Below are positions 26,564 to 34,585 of a stretch of DNA of 57,742 bases, piece by piece. The translations under genes and the position numbers were made by a program. Under the pieces are notes generated by a model. It was not told the origin of the DNA. It searched no databases and was given only the letters and a program-made list of their open reading frames with translations. Source of the DNA: Sphaerisporangium cinnabarinum (lineage in GTDB: Bacteria; Actinomycetota; Actinomycetes; Actinomycetales; Cellulomonadaceae); contig QAPD01000059.1 of NCBI GenBank assembly GCA_003052455.1, positions 1 to 57,742 on the forward strand, written 5' to 3'. Every line of letters begins with the position of its first letter. Positions within the stretch are counted from its first letter, which is position 1.

Positions 26564-28039
26564 TCAGGCCTCCGGGGCGGTGGTCGGGGCGGACGTCGTC
26601 GTGGTCGCGACGCGCGGGAGGCCGCCGGTCAGCGCGGGCGGCTCGGCGACGCCGTCCTCGCGCGCGGCGCGCTCGACCGCCGCGGCGACGAGCGTCGTCA
26701 CCTCGGGGTTGAACACGCTCGGGATGATGTAGGTCGGGTTGAGCTGGTCCTCGTGGATCGCGGACGCGAGCGCGCGGGCGGCGGCGAGCAGCATCGCGTC
26801 GGTGATCCGGTGCGACCGCGCGTCCAGCAGGCCGCGGAACACGCCCGGGAACGCGAGCACGTTGTTGATCTGGTTCGCGAAGTCGGAGCGCCCGGTGCCG
26901 ACGATGGCCGCGTGCTCCGCCGCCTCGACCGGGTCGACCTCGGGCCGCGGGTTCGCCATCGCGAACACGATGGCGTCCGGAGCCATGCGCGCGACGTCGT
27001 CGCCCGTGAGGACGTCCGGCGCGGAGACGCCGATGAACACGTCCGCGTCGACGACGGCCTCGCGCAGCGTGCCGGTGACCCGCCGGGGGTTCGTGTTGAC
27101 CGCGGTCCACGCGAGGGACGGGGACAGGCCCGGGCGGCCCGGGTGCACGACGCCCTCGATGTCCGCGACGACGACGTCGTGCGCGCCGGCCGCGAGGAGC
27201 AGCTTGAGCACCGCGGTCCCGGCCGCGCCCGCGCCCGAGAGGACGATGCGCACGTCGGGCAGCTCCTTGCCCACGACCTTGAGCGCGTTGGTCAGCGCGG
27301 CGAGCGCCACGATCGCGGTGCCGTGCTGGTCGTCGTGGAACACGGGGATGTCGAGCTCGGCCCGCAGCCGCGCCTCGATCTCGAAGCACCGGGGGGCCGA
27401 GATGTCCTCGAGGTTGATCCCCGCGAAGACGGGCGCGATCGCCTTCACCGTCCGCACGATCTCGTCGACGTCGGTCGTGTCGAGCGCGATGGGGAACGCG
27501 TCGATGTCCGCGAACCGCTTGAACAGGGCCGCCTTGCCCTCCATGACGGGCAGCGACGCGAGCGGGCCGATGTCGCCCAGCCCGAGCACGGCCGACCCGT
27601 CGGTGACCACGGCGATGGTGTTGCGCTTGATCGTCAGGCGGCGGGCGTCGTCGGGCTTGGCCGCGATGGCCTCGCACACGCGCGCGACGCCGGGCGTGTA
27701 GATCATCGACAGGTCGTCGCGGTTGCGGATCGGCACCTTGGACTCGATCTTCAGCTTGCCGCCGAGGTGCAGCAGGAACGTGCGGTCGGAGACGCGGTCC
27801 ACGACGACGCCCGGGAGCGCGCGCAGCGCCTCGACGATCTGCCCGGCGTGCTCCTCGCCGCGCGTCGCGACGGTGACGTCGACCGTGATGCGCTCGTGGC
27901 CCGACGCCGTCACGTCCAGGGCGGTGACGATGCCCCCGGTGTGCTCGATCGCCGTCGTCAGCTCGCTCACGGCGGTGGGGCGGGCCTCGACCTGGAGGCG
28001 GGCGGTGATGGAGGAGGAGACACTCGGCGCTGACGTCAT
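26564..28039 (-). CDS. NAD-dependent malic enzyme with N-terminal ACT-like domain
   Basis: It oxidatively decarboxylates malate to pyruvate. The first 90 residues of this 491-residue protein (LQVEARPTAVSELTTAIEHTGG onward) look like an ACT regulatory domain. The malic domain has TDGSAVLGLGDIGPLASLPVM, the metal site motif VFHDDQHGTAIV and the dinucleotide motif LSGAGAAGTAVLKLLL. The start at ATG 28039 is preferred: GATACT lies seven bases upstream, suggesting a leaderless mRNA, and the frame beyond is not conserved-looking. The rRNA methyltransferase is the next gene. Cofactor preference is from family resemblance. Confidence 0.92.
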   Translation of the reverse strand: MTSAPSVSSSITARLQVEARPTAVSELTTAIEHTGGIVTALDVTASGHERITVDVTVATRGEEHAGQIVEALRALPGVVVDRVSDRTFLLHLGGKLKIESKVPIRNRDDLSMIYTPGVARVCEAIAAKPDDARRLTIKRNTIAVVTDGSAVLGLGDIGPLASLPVMEGKAALFKRFADIDAFPIALDTTDVDEIVRTVKAIAPVFAGINLEDISAPRCFEIEARLRAELDIPVFHDDQHGTAIVALAALTNALKVVGKELPDVRIVLSGAGAAGTAVLKLLLAAGAHDVVVADIEGVVHPGRPGLSPSLAWTAVNTNPRRVTGTLREAVVDADVFIGVSAPDVLTGDDVARMAPDAIVFAMANPRPEVDPVEAAEHAAIVGTGRSDFANQINNVLAFPGVFRGLLDARSHRITDAMLLAAARALASAIHEDQLNPTYIIPSVFNPEVTTLVAAAVERAAREDGVAEPPALTGGLPRVATTTTSAPTTAPEA

Positions 28040-28422
28040 GGGCCCCAGTATCGCCCCGCGGGCGGGCCGCGACGCGGGAACGGGGCGCGTGAGCCCGGAC
28101 ACGACGACGGCGCCCTCGCGGACGCCGTGGTCGCCAGCGGCGACGGTGAACAGGCGCGCTCGCTCCAAGTCGCTGCAACGGGTCGGGGGCCGTCGTGGCC
28201 GGGTCCGCTCCGGTCAGCGCGTCCTTCGGTGGACTGCCCTGCGCGTGGGTACCGCCGCGATGCTGTTGTCCTTCCATGACAGCCCGTCGGGACGGCGGGC
28301 GCAAGCGCTCCGGGGGTTCTTCCACACCGTGTTCTACCGGGGTTCGAACACGCCGGTGCGGTTGGTCCGGGAGGTCCGGATCGGGCCCTTCGGCGCGCGT
28401 CCGCGGGTGTCGGACGGGTGGC
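28040..28422. other. Intergenic region with a hairpin, no gene seen
   Basis: The 383-base gap lies between the malic enzyme start and the stop of the HAD gene. Frames that cross it give no recognisable protein. A hairpin at 28325-28358 (CACCGTGTTC pairing with GAACACG-CC-GGTG) is a possible terminator for the HAD gene. The local sequence is less GC-biased than the coding DNA around it. Confidence 0.4.
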
Positions 28423-29244
28423 TCAGCCGCGCGAGCGGCGGCGCCACGCCCGCCACACGAGCCACCCGACGACGCCGAGCCCGACGAGGCCCGCGGCGGC
28501 GAGCACCGGCGTCGGCGCGGCGAGCTGCGAGCGCAGGGCGACGGGCCGCGAGAACGTCAGCGCACCCCACCCGTGCTCGGCGGCCAGACGGCGCAGCGTC
28601 CGGTCGGGGTTGACGACGAACGCGTGCCCGACGGCGCTGAGCATCGGGGCGTCGGTCACGGAGTCCGAGTACGCGTAGCTCGCCGCGAGGTCGTAGCCCT
28701 CGCGCTCCGCGAGCTCGCGCAGGGCGACGGCCTTGTTCTCGCCGTACGCGTAGAAGTCGATCGCCCCCGTGTAGCGGCCGCCCTCGACGGCCATCCGCGA
28801 CGAGATGGCATGGTCGGCGCCGAGCACCGCGGCGATGGGCTCCACCACCTCGCTGCCCGAGGCGGAGACGATGACGACGTCGTGCCCGTGCTCGTGGTGC
28901 GACTCGATGAGCTCGACCGCCTCCGCGTACACGACCGGGTCGATGTGCTCGTGGAGCGTCTCCTCGACGATGCGGGAGACGGTCGCGACGTCCCAGCCGG
29001 TCACGAGGTTCGACAGGTGCGCGCGCATGCGCTCCGTCTGGTCCGCGTCGGCGCCGCCCACCATGAACAGGAAGTGCGCGTACGCGCTGCGCAGCACGTC
29101 CCCGCGGTTGATGAGCCCGCCCGCGAAGAACGGCCGCGAGAACGCCGCGGCCGACGACGTCGCGATGATCGTCTTGTCCAGGTCGAAGAACGCGGCGACC
29201 CGGCCGGCGCGCGGCGGGTCCGTCGGGTCCGGGAGCGGGGTCAC
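28423..29244 (-). CDS. HAD-IB family phosphatase with C-terminal membrane anchor
   Basis: A 273-residue hydrolase of the SerB-like HAD subfamily IB. The nucleophile motif is FFDLDKTIIATSS (D21, D23). Motif II is VIVSASGSEVV, and motif III/IV is YSDSVTDAPMLSAVG. The last 30 residues form one hydrophobic helix followed by Arg (WLVWRAWRRR), so the enzyme is probably membrane tethered. The start is a GTG with TAGGCT seven bases upstream (leaderless). It sits divergent from the ssd/tad genes, the same arrangement as mycobacterial Rv3661 beside Rv3660c. The substrate is unknown. Confidence 0.88.
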   Translation of the reverse strand: MTPLPDPTDPPRAGRVAAFFDLDKTIIATSSAAAFSRPFFAGGLINRGDVLRSAYAHFLFMVGGADADQTERMRAHLSNLVTGWDVATVSRIVEETLHEHIDPVVYAEAVELIESHHEHGHDVVIVSASGSEVVEPIAAVLGADHAISSRMAVEGGRYTGAIDFYAYGENKAVALRELAEREGYDLAASYAYSDSVTDAPMLSAVGHAFVVNPDRTLRRLAAEHGWGALTFSRPVALRSQLAAPTPVLAAAGLVGLGVVGWLVWRAWRRRSRG

Positions 29245-29251
29245 GGTCGCG

Positions 29252-29257
29252 AGCCTA
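29252..29257 (-). promoter_or_regulatory. -10 box of the leaderless HAD gene
   Basis: TAGGCT on the minus strand ends seven bases before the GTG at 29244, and no Shine-Dalgarno sequence is seen. Confidence 0.5.
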
Positions 29258-29271
29258 GCGGCGGAACGTGG

Positions 29272-29310
29272 CCGTCCCCAGGAGCGCTCGCCGACGGGCC
29301 CGTCCCCAGG
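29272..29310. repeat. Direct repeat in the tad promoter region
   Basis: CCGTCCCCAGG occurs at 29272-29282 and 29300-29310, 28 bases apart, upstream of the ssd/tad operon. It may be a regulator site. Confidence 0.35.
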
Positions 29311-29385
29311 GCGGGTCGGGGGCCGACGGCGGCCCGCGTCGCCGGGCCAGGGTGGTCCCCGGTCGACGGAGGGCGGGGGAGCGCG

Positions 29386-30102
29386 ATGGACGGAGCGGTC
29401 GTGGCGGTGGTCGGTGCGCGCGGCGGGGCAGGGGCGAGCGTCGTCGCCGCGTCGTTGGCCCGGGCGGTCGCCCGGCGGCGCGCGCCGACGTGCCTGGTCG
29501 ACCTCGCGCTCCTGGGCGGGGGCCTCGACGTCCTCCTGGGCGTCGAGCAGGACCCGGGCGTGCGCTGGCCGGACCTCGCCGACGCGCGGGGCCGCCTCGA
29601 CGGCGACGACCTCCTCGCGCGCCTGCCCCGCTGGGGCACCGTGCCGGTGGTCAGCACCGAGCGCGGCGGGGGCCCGGAGCAGGCGGCGCTGGCCGACGTG
29701 GTCGCCGCGCTCGCCGAGGCCACGGCGGCGAGGTCCGGGGTGCTCGTGCTCGACGCCGACCGCGCGGCCCTCGCGCCGGGTGCGGTCGGGGCGTCGCTGC
29801 TCGAGGCCTGCGACGAGGTGCTCCTCGTGACACCGCTCGACGTCGCCGGGGTGGCAGGCGCGGCCGCGGTGCGCGACCGGCTCCCCGGTCGGGCCGCCCT
29901 CGTGGTCCGCGGTCCCGCGCCCGGCCGGCTCTCGCCGCCCGAGGTGGCCGCCGCCGTCGGGCTCGACGTCGTCGCGACGGCCGGGTGGGACCGCGCGCTC
30001 GCGGGCGCGGTCGAGCGCGGGCAGGGACCGTGCGCCGGCCGCGGCCCGGCCCTGCGGGCCGGTCGCGAGCTCGCTGCACGCTACCTCGGGCCCGTCCGGT
30101 GA
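29386..30102 (+). CDS. ssd: CpaE/TadZ-like protein (septum site-determining, Ssd type)
   Basis: TadZ/CpaE proteins are ParA/MinD-like ATPases that place the Tad secretion machine at a cell site; the actinobacterial form (Ssd, Rv3660c) also affects division. This 238-residue protein has the fold (VVAVVGARGGAGASVVAASLARAV, then LVDLALLGGGLDVLLG), but the deviant Walker A motif lacks its lysines: ARGGAGAS instead of KGGxGKT. ATP use is therefore doubtful. There is no N-terminal receiver-like domain, so it is shorter than many homologues. The ATG at 29386 follows GGAGGGCGGGGG. The stop overlaps the tadA start by four bases. Confidence 0.85.
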   Translation: MDGAVVAVVGARGGAGASVVAASLARAVARRRAPTCLVDLALLGGGLDVLLGVEQDPGVRWPDLADARGRLDGDDLLARLPRWGTVPVVSTERGGGPEQAALADVVAALAEATAARSGVLVLDADRAALAPGAVGASLLEACDEVLLVTPLDVAGVAGAAAVRDRLPGRAALVVRGPAPGRLSPPEVAAAVGLDVVATAGWDRALAGAVERGQGPCAGRGPALRAGRELAARYLGPVR

Positions 30103-31442
30103 CCGGGCGGGAGGCGCGTGCGCCGCGCGGTGGGCGCGGTCGTGACCGGGGTGTCGCGGACGACGCGCACCGGCGCGGGGAGGCGCCGCCGCGTGCCGAG
30201 CGCGGCCGGGTCGCGCTGCTCGACGGCGTCCGGGACCGCCTCGTGCGGTCGGGCGACGAGCAGGGCGGTGCCACCGAGACGCTCGGCGACGCGGCCGTCG
30301 CGGACGCGCTGCGGGCGTCGGGCCGGGTGCTCGGCACGACCGCGCTGCGCGAGCTGACCCGGACGGCCCACGCGGAGATCTTCGGGGCCGGGCCGCTCCA
30401 GCGGTACCTCGACGAGCCCGGCGTCACGGACGTGCTCGTCAACGGGCCGGACGACGTGTGGGTCGACCGCGGCGCCGGGCTCGAACGGGTCGAGGTCGCG
30501 CTCGGCGGCCCCGAGGCCGTGCGGGCGCTCGCGGTGCGCCTCGCAGCGGCCGGCGGGCAGCGGCTCGACGACGCGTCGCCCGTCGTCGACGCGCGCCTCC
30601 CGGACGGGACGCGGCTGCACGCCGTCGTCGCGCCCGTGTGCGCGACGGGGGCGGTCGTCTCGCTGCGCGTCCTGCGGACCCGGACGTTCCGGCTCGACGA
30701 CCTCGTCGCGGGCGGCACCGTCCCGCACGCGTGGGAGGCGGTGCTGCGCGGGCTCGTCGCGCGGCGCGCGAACGTCCTCGTGTCCGGCGGCACGGGCACC
30801 GGCAAGACGACGCTCCTCGCCGCGCTCCTCGCGCTCGTCCCGCGCGACGAGCGGGTCGTCTGCGTCGAGGAGGCGCGCGAGCTCGACCCCGACCACCCCC
30901 ACGTCGTCCCCCTCACCGCCCGGCGGCCGAACGTCGAGGGCGCGGGCGGCGTGGACCTCGCCGACCTCGTGCGCGCCGCGCTGCGGATGCGCCCCGACCG
31001 CATCGTGCTGGGCGAGTGCCGCGGGCCGGAGGTCCGCGAGGTGCTCATGGCGCTCAACACCGGCCACGACGGCGGCCTCGCGACGATCCACGCCAACGAC
31101 GTCGAGGTGGTCCCCGCCCGGCTGGAGGCGCTCGCGGCGCTCGCGGGGATGGACCGGGCCGCCGTCGCCGCGCAGGCCGCGGGCGGGCTCGACGTCGTGC
31201 TGCACCTGCGCCGCGTCCGCACGGCGGGCACGACCCGGCGCGTCCTCGCGCAGCTGGGCGTCGTGCGGCAGGACGAGCGCGGCGCCCTGCGCGTGGACGT
31301 CGCCGGGTCGTGGGACGGGACGGTCGTGCCGCCGGGCGGTGGGTCGACGGGCGGTGGGTCGATGGGCGGTAGGTCGACGGGCGCGGCGGGGCCCGTCGCG
31401 GGACCGGCGTGGGACGAGCTCGTGGGGCGGTGGTCGGCATGA
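30099..31442 (+). CDS. tadA: TadA/CpaF family secretion ATPase
   Basis: A cytoplasmic hexameric ATPase that powers Tad pilus assembly. The protein is 447 residues, with a basic disordered N-terminus (about 1-45), the family's N-terminal domain (FGAGPLQRYLDEPGVTDVLV), Walker A SGGTGTGKTTLL near 229-240, the Asp box around CVEEARELDPDHPH, Walker B RPDRIVLGECRGPEV and the His box GLATIHAND. It starts with GTG overlapping the ssd stop. Three 15-base repeats encode a Gly/Ser-rich linker near the C-terminus (about 412-427). It matches the class named helicase/secretion neighbourhood ATPase. Confidence 0.93.
   Translation: MTGREARAPRGGRGRDRGVADDAHRRGEAPPRAERGRVALLDGVRDRLVRSGDEQGGATETLGDAAVADALRASGRVLGTTALRELTRTAHAEIFGAGPLQRYLDEPGVTDVLVNGPDDVWVDRGAGLERVEVALGGPEAVRALAVRLAAAGGQRLDDASPVVDARLPDGTRLHAVVAPVCATGAVVSLRVLRTRTFRLDDLVAGGTVPHAWEAVLRGLVARRANVLVSGGTGTGKTTLLAALLALVPRDERVVCVEEARELDPDHPHVVPLTARRPNVEGAGGVDLADLVRAALRMRPDRIVLGECRGPEVREVLMALNTGHDGGLATIHANDVEVVPARLEALAALAGMDRAAVAAQAAGGLDVVLHLRRVRTAGTTRRVLAQLGVVRQDERGALRVDVAGSWDGTVVPPGGGSTGGGSMGGRSTGAAGPVAGPAWDELVGRWSA
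31334..31378 (+). repeat. Three 15-base tandem repeats inside tadA
   Basis: GGGCGGTGGGTCGAC is repeated at 31334, 31349 and 31364 with one change in each later copy. It encodes GGGST-type units and keeps the frame. Confidence 0.75.
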
Positions 31443-31509
31443 CGCGGCGGCGTGGCGTGGGCCGGCGACCGGGTGCGGCGCCGACGACGCGCGGCGGGAG
31501 AAGCGGCGC

Positions 31510-32160
31510 ATGACCGTCGTCGTGGGTGTGCTCGTCGGTGCCGCGGTCTGGTGCGCCACGGCGCCGGTCGGGCGGTCGGCGCGTCGCGTCGTCGGTCGGC
31601 CGGCGTCGCGCGCCACGCGGTGGTCCGTGCTGCGCCGCCCCGGCCGACCGCAGGCGGTGCCCGAGCTCGTGCGTGTCGTCGTGACGCAGGTCGGGTCGCT
31701 CCTGCGGTCGGGAGCCGCGCCCGGCGTCGCGTGGACCCGTGCGGTCGGGGTGCGCGTCGACGGCGGTGGCGTCCCCCGAGTCGCGGACCTCGCGCCGCAC
31801 GTCGGCGGCCCGGCGACGGCGCGTGCCCTCGTCTCGGCGTGCCGGCTGGCCGCGGAGCTGGGCGCGCCGCTCGCGACCGTGCTCGACGAGGTCGCCGCGT
31901 CCGTGGCCGCGGACGCCGAGGCGCGCGCCGAGCGGGAGGCGGCGCTCGCCGGACCGCGCGCGACCGCCCGCGTGCTGCTCTGGCTCCCGGTCGTCGGGGT
32001 CCTGCTCGGCTACGTGCTGGGTGCCGACCCGCTCGGCACGGCGACCGACGGCGGCCTCGGGACGGCGGGCGTGCTCCTCGGGGTCCTGCTGCTCGTCGCG
32101 GGCCGCACGTGGTCCGCGCGGCTCGTCGAGCGGGCGCGCACGGCGGGGCAGGACCGGTGA
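31510..32160 (+). CDS. tadB: TadB-like membrane platform protein
   Basis: A 216-residue type II secretion system F (T2SSF) domain protein of the inner-membrane platform that works with TadA. One hydrophobic segment lies at the N-terminus and two at the C-terminus (LLWLPVVGVLLGYVLG and GVLLGVLLLVAG). The helical cytosolic domain between them contains the GSLLRSGAAPGVAW and ACRLAAELGAPLATVLDEVA signatures. The ATG at 31510 has GGGAGAAG upstream. It follows tadA after 67 bases; the tadC gene is 40 bases downstream. Confidence 0.82.
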   Translation: MTVVVGVLVGAAVWCATAPVGRSARRVVGRPASRATRWSVLRRPGRPQAVPELVRVVVTQVGSLLRSGAAPGVAWTRAVGVRVDGGGVPRVADLAPHVGGPATARALVSACRLAAELGAPLATVLDEVAASVAADAEARAEREAALAGPRATARVLLWLPVVGVLLGYVLGADPLGTATDGGLGTAGVLLGVLLLVAGRTWSARLVERARTAGQDR

Positions 32161-32200
32161 CCGTGCTGCGCGCGAGGCCCGCCCGGGAAGGAGAGCACCG

Positions 32201-32800
32201 ATGACCCTCGTCCTCCTGGCGCTCTGCGTGCTGGCGGGCGCCGCGCCGTGGTGGTCCGCGCGCGCCGAGGCCGGGCGGCGCGCGGCCGCCGTCGGGCGGG
32301 CAGGACGCGGGCGCGACGCGGCCTCCGCCGGGGAGGGCGGTCGACGGCCACGGGGCGACGACCGCGATCCCGGCATCGAGACCGGGGTGCTCCTCGAGCT
32401 GCTCGCGGCCGCCGTCGGGTCGGGTGCGGCGGTCCCGCGAGCGCTGGACGTCGTCGGGACGTGCGTCGGGGGCCGCGACGGTGCCGGGCTGCGTGCTGCG
32501 GGAGCCGCGCTCCTCCTGGGGGCGTCGTGGGACGGCGCCTGGGCCGGCGCGCCGCCGCGGCTCGGGGTCGTCCAGCGGGCGCTGCGACCCGCGTGGCTGC
32601 ACGGCGCTGCTCCCGCGTCGTCGCTGCGGGCTGCCGCCGCGGCGTCGCGGCAGGACCGGACCGGAGCGGCCAAGGCGGCCGCGGCGCGGCTCGCCGTGCA
32701 CCTCGTGCTCCCGCTCGGTGCGTGCTTCCTGCCCGCCTTCGTGCTCGTCGGGCTGCTGCCCGTCCTCGTCTCCCTCGGCGCGGGCCTGCTCTCCGGCTAG
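32201..32800 (+). CDS. tadC: TadC-like membrane platform protein
   Basis: A short 199-residue second T2SSF-type platform protein, expected to pair with TadB. It has an N-terminal hydrophobic segment, an Arg/Gly-rich linker (about 24-55), the T2SSF-like helices ETGVLLELLAAAVGSGAAVPRAL, and a C-terminal pair of hydrophobic stretches (LAVHLVLPLGACFLPAFVLVG). The strong ribosome site GGAAGGAG (32186-32193) precedes the ATG. The normal next partner, the pilin, is displaced by an APH-like gene and a repeat array. Confidence 0.8.
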   Translation: MTLVLLALCVLAGAAPWWSARAEAGRRAAAVGRAGRGRDAASAGEGGRRPRGDDRDPGIETGVLLELLAAAVGSGAAVPRALDVVGTCVGGRDGAGLRAAGAALLLGASWDGAWAGAPPRLGVVQRALRPAWLHGAAPASSLRAAAAASRQDRTGAAKAAAARLAVHLVLPLGACFLPAFVLVGLLPVLVSLGAGLLSG

Positions 32801-32835
32801 GAGCTCGGGAGGTCGGGACGGGAGGCCGCGCTCGC

Positions 32836-32841
32836 TACGGT
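32836..32841 (+). promoter_or_regulatory. -10 box of the leaderless APH gene
   Basis: TACGGT ends six bases before the ATG at 32848, so this gene probably has its own promoter inside the tad cluster. Confidence 0.55.
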
Positions 32842-32847
32842 GTCCGC

Positions 32848-33651
32848 ATGGAACCGTCCCCCGCCGCCCGCGTGCCCGGCCCGCTCCGAGACGACGCCTG
32901 GCGCGAAGCAGGGAGCGGTGAGTCCTCGGCCCGCGTGCTCGTCAGCGCGGACGGCGCACGGCACGCCAAGGTCGTGGGCCCGGACCAGGCGGCCGACCTG
33001 GCGGACGAGCGAGACCGCGCGCTCTGGGCGGCCGCCCGCGGGATCGCCGTCCCCGAGGTGCTGGCGTGGGAGGACACGGGGGAGGGGGCCGTCCTCGTGA
33101 CGCGCACGGTGCCGGGGGTGCCCGCCGACACGGTCCGCCCCGACCAGGTCGACCGCGCCTGGACGAACGTCCTCGCGGCGGCGCGGACCCTCCACGACCT
33201 CCCCGTCGACGGCTGCCCGTTCGACCGGAGCCTCGACGCGATGGTCGCCCTCGCCCGCGACGTGGTCGACGGCGGCCGCGTGCACCCGGAGTTCCTGCGG
33301 CCGGAGCAGGAGTCCCGGGACCCTGCGGACCTCCTCGCGGAGCTCACCGCCGAGCTGCCGGCGCGGCGGGAGCAGCAGGTGGCGGACCTCGTGGTCTGCC
33401 ACGGCGACCTGTGCCTGCCCAACGTCCTGCTCGACCCGGAGACGCTGGAGGTCCGCGGGTTCGTCGACGTCGGGCGGCTCGGGGTCGCGGACCGGCACGC
33501 CGACCTCTCCCTCCTCCTGGCGAACGCCCAGGACACCTGGCCGGAGCACGCCCGTGCCCTGGAGGAGTCGCTCGCGCCGCTGTACGGGTCCGCGGTCGAC
33601 CCGGGCCGGCTCCGCTTCCACCTCGAGCTCGACCCCCTGACCTGGGGCTGA
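32848..33651 (+). CDS. Aminoglycoside 3'-phosphotransferase-like kinase
   Basis: APH(3') enzymes inactivate kanamycin-type aminoglycosides by phosphorylating the 3'-OH with ATP. The 267-residue length is typical. The kinase-like fold shows the catalytic loop VCHGDLCLPNVLLD and the metal loop VDVGRLGVADRHADLSLLL, both closely fitting APH(3') rather than the general phosphotransferase superfamily. The end (RLRFHLELD) also resembles APH(3') C-termini. Whether it gives resistance cannot be told; such genes can be intrinsic in antibiotic-exposed soil actinobacteria. It lies between tadC and the pilin and is not part of any known Tad system. Confidence 0.85.
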   Translation: MEPSPAARVPGPLRDDAWREAGSGESSARVLVSADGARHAKVVGPDQAADLADERDRALWAAARGIAVPEVLAWEDTGEGAVLVTRTVPGVPADTVRPDQVDRAWTNVLAAARTLHDLPVDGCPFDRSLDAMVALARDVVDGGRVHPEFLRPEQESRDPADLLAELTAELPARREQQVADLVVCHGDLCLPNVLLDPETLEVRGFVDVGRLGVADRHADLSLLLANAQDTWPEHARALEESLAPLYGSAVDPGRLRFHLELDPLTWG

Positions 33652-33660
33652 CCGCACGCG

Positions 33661-33855
33661 CCGTCGACCAGGGGGGTCGCTCGATCCGTCGACCGAGCCG
33701 CGCGCTTCGACCCGTCGACCGGGCGGGCGTGTCGCCCTGTCGACCGGGTCGGCCGCGTCGACCTGTCGACCCGGGCTGGACGCTCGGCCCGTCGAACCGG
33801 GCTGGACGCTCGGCCTGTCGACGAGGGCTGGGCGCTCGGGCCGTCGACGCGCGCC
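33661..33855. repeat. Array of eight 25-26-bp tandem repeats
   Basis: Units begin with CCGTCGAC or CTGTCGAC at 33661, 33686, 33712, 33737, 33763, 33789, 33815 and 33841, so spacing is 25 or 26 bases throughout. Units five to seven are the most alike, sharing GGGCTGGACGCTCGG. The unit length is not a multiple of three and stop codons occur, so the array is not coding. It fills the gap between the APH-like gene and the pilin gene. There are no unique spacers, so it is not a CRISPR array. Confidence 0.8.
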
Positions 33856-33856
33856 G

Positions 33857-33866
33857 CTGTGCACAG
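33857..33866. promoter_or_regulatory. Palindrome next to the repeat array
   Basis: CTGTGCACAG is a perfect 10-bp palindrome 120 bases before the pilin start, at the edge of the array. It is a possible operator. Confidence 0.3.
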
Positions 33867-33985
33867 GTCGTCGCCCCGAGGGACCCGTCCACCGGCGCTG
33901 CGAGGTGGGGTGCGCCGCAGCCGCCGGTCCCGGCAGGGTCGCTCCGACCGCCCGCACGACGCGGGCCACGAGAGGGGAGCCGGAG

Positions 33986-34192
33986 ATGACACGACAGCCG
34001 GGACGCGCGTTCGCGCGCCTGACGGGGACGAGCACGGGGCAGGACGGCGAGGCGGGTCTCGCGACCGCGGAGTACGCCATCGCGACGGTGGCCGCGGCGG
34101 GCTTCGCCGGGCTGCTCATCGTCGTGCTGAAGAGCGGCGAGGTGCGCGAGATGCTGCTCGGCATCGTGCGCAGCGCGCTCTCGCTGGGCTGA
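33986..34192 (+). CDS. Flp-like pilin, DUF4244 family
   Basis: A 68-residue small protein. A basic leader (about 1-24) precedes a Gly/Glu step, DGEAGLATAEYAIATVAAAGF, and one hydrophobic helix. The AEYAI sequence with Glu at position +5 of a prepilin-like cleavage site is the mark of Flp pilins, and the length and place in the cluster fit DUF4244. After cleavage it would be the fibre subunit of the Tad pilus. The ATG at 33986 has GGGGAG six bases upstream. The pseudopilin gene follows after three bases. Confidence 0.85.
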   Translation: MTRQPGRAFARLTGTSTGQDGEAGLATAEYAIATVAAAGFAGLLIVVLKSGEVREMLLGIVRSALSLG

Positions 34193-34195
34193 GCC

Positions 34196-34585
34196 GTGCG
34201 ACGGGACGCCGGGGCCGAGGGCCGCCGGCCGAGGGGTCGGACCCGCGAGGGCGGCGAGCGCGGTGCGGTCACGGCCGAGCTCGCGGTCGCCCTGCCGGCG
34301 GTCGTCCTGGTTCTCGTCGTGGTCCTCACCCTCGCCGCGGCGGCGGGCGCCCAGATGCGCTCCGCCGACGCGGCGAGGGCCGCCGCCCGGGCGGTGGCCA
34401 TCGGCGAGGACGACGCGACCGTGCGGGCGACGGCGCTCCGGGTCGCCGGAGCCGGCGCGACGGTCGGCGTGGTGCGGGGCGACCCGTGGGTCGAGGTGCG
34501 CGTCACGACGCCCGTCGTGGGCGGGTGGCTCGCGGGCTCGCCCTTGCGCGCCGGCGGCGAGGCCGTCGCCTGGGCCGAGCCATGA
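34196..34585 (+). CDS. tadE: TadE-like pseudopilin
   Basis: A 129-residue TadE protein: Arg-rich leader, then RGAVTAELAVALPAVVLVLV, which joins a prepilin-type cleavage/Glu motif to one transmembrane helix (about 24-52), and a small outer domain. TadE-type minor pilins help assemble the pilus. The GTG at 34196 is only three bases after the pilin stop. The following gene starts inside its stop (ATGA), so expression is coupled. Confidence 0.85.
   Translation: MRRDAGAEGRRPRGRTREGGERGAVTAELAVALPAVVLVLVVVLTLAAAAGAQMRSADAARAAARAVAIGEDDATVRATALRVAGAGATVGVVRGDPWVEVRVTTPVVGGWLAGSPLRAGGEAVAWAEP

Noticed and set aside
28335-28352. Possible tRNA T-arm (GGGGTTCGAACA)
   Set aside because: No acceptor stem, D-arm or anticodon arm can be built around it; it fits better as part of a hairpin between genes.
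33661-33855. CRISPR array
   Set aside because: The repeats follow each other without unique spacers, they vary in most positions, and no cas gene is in the window.
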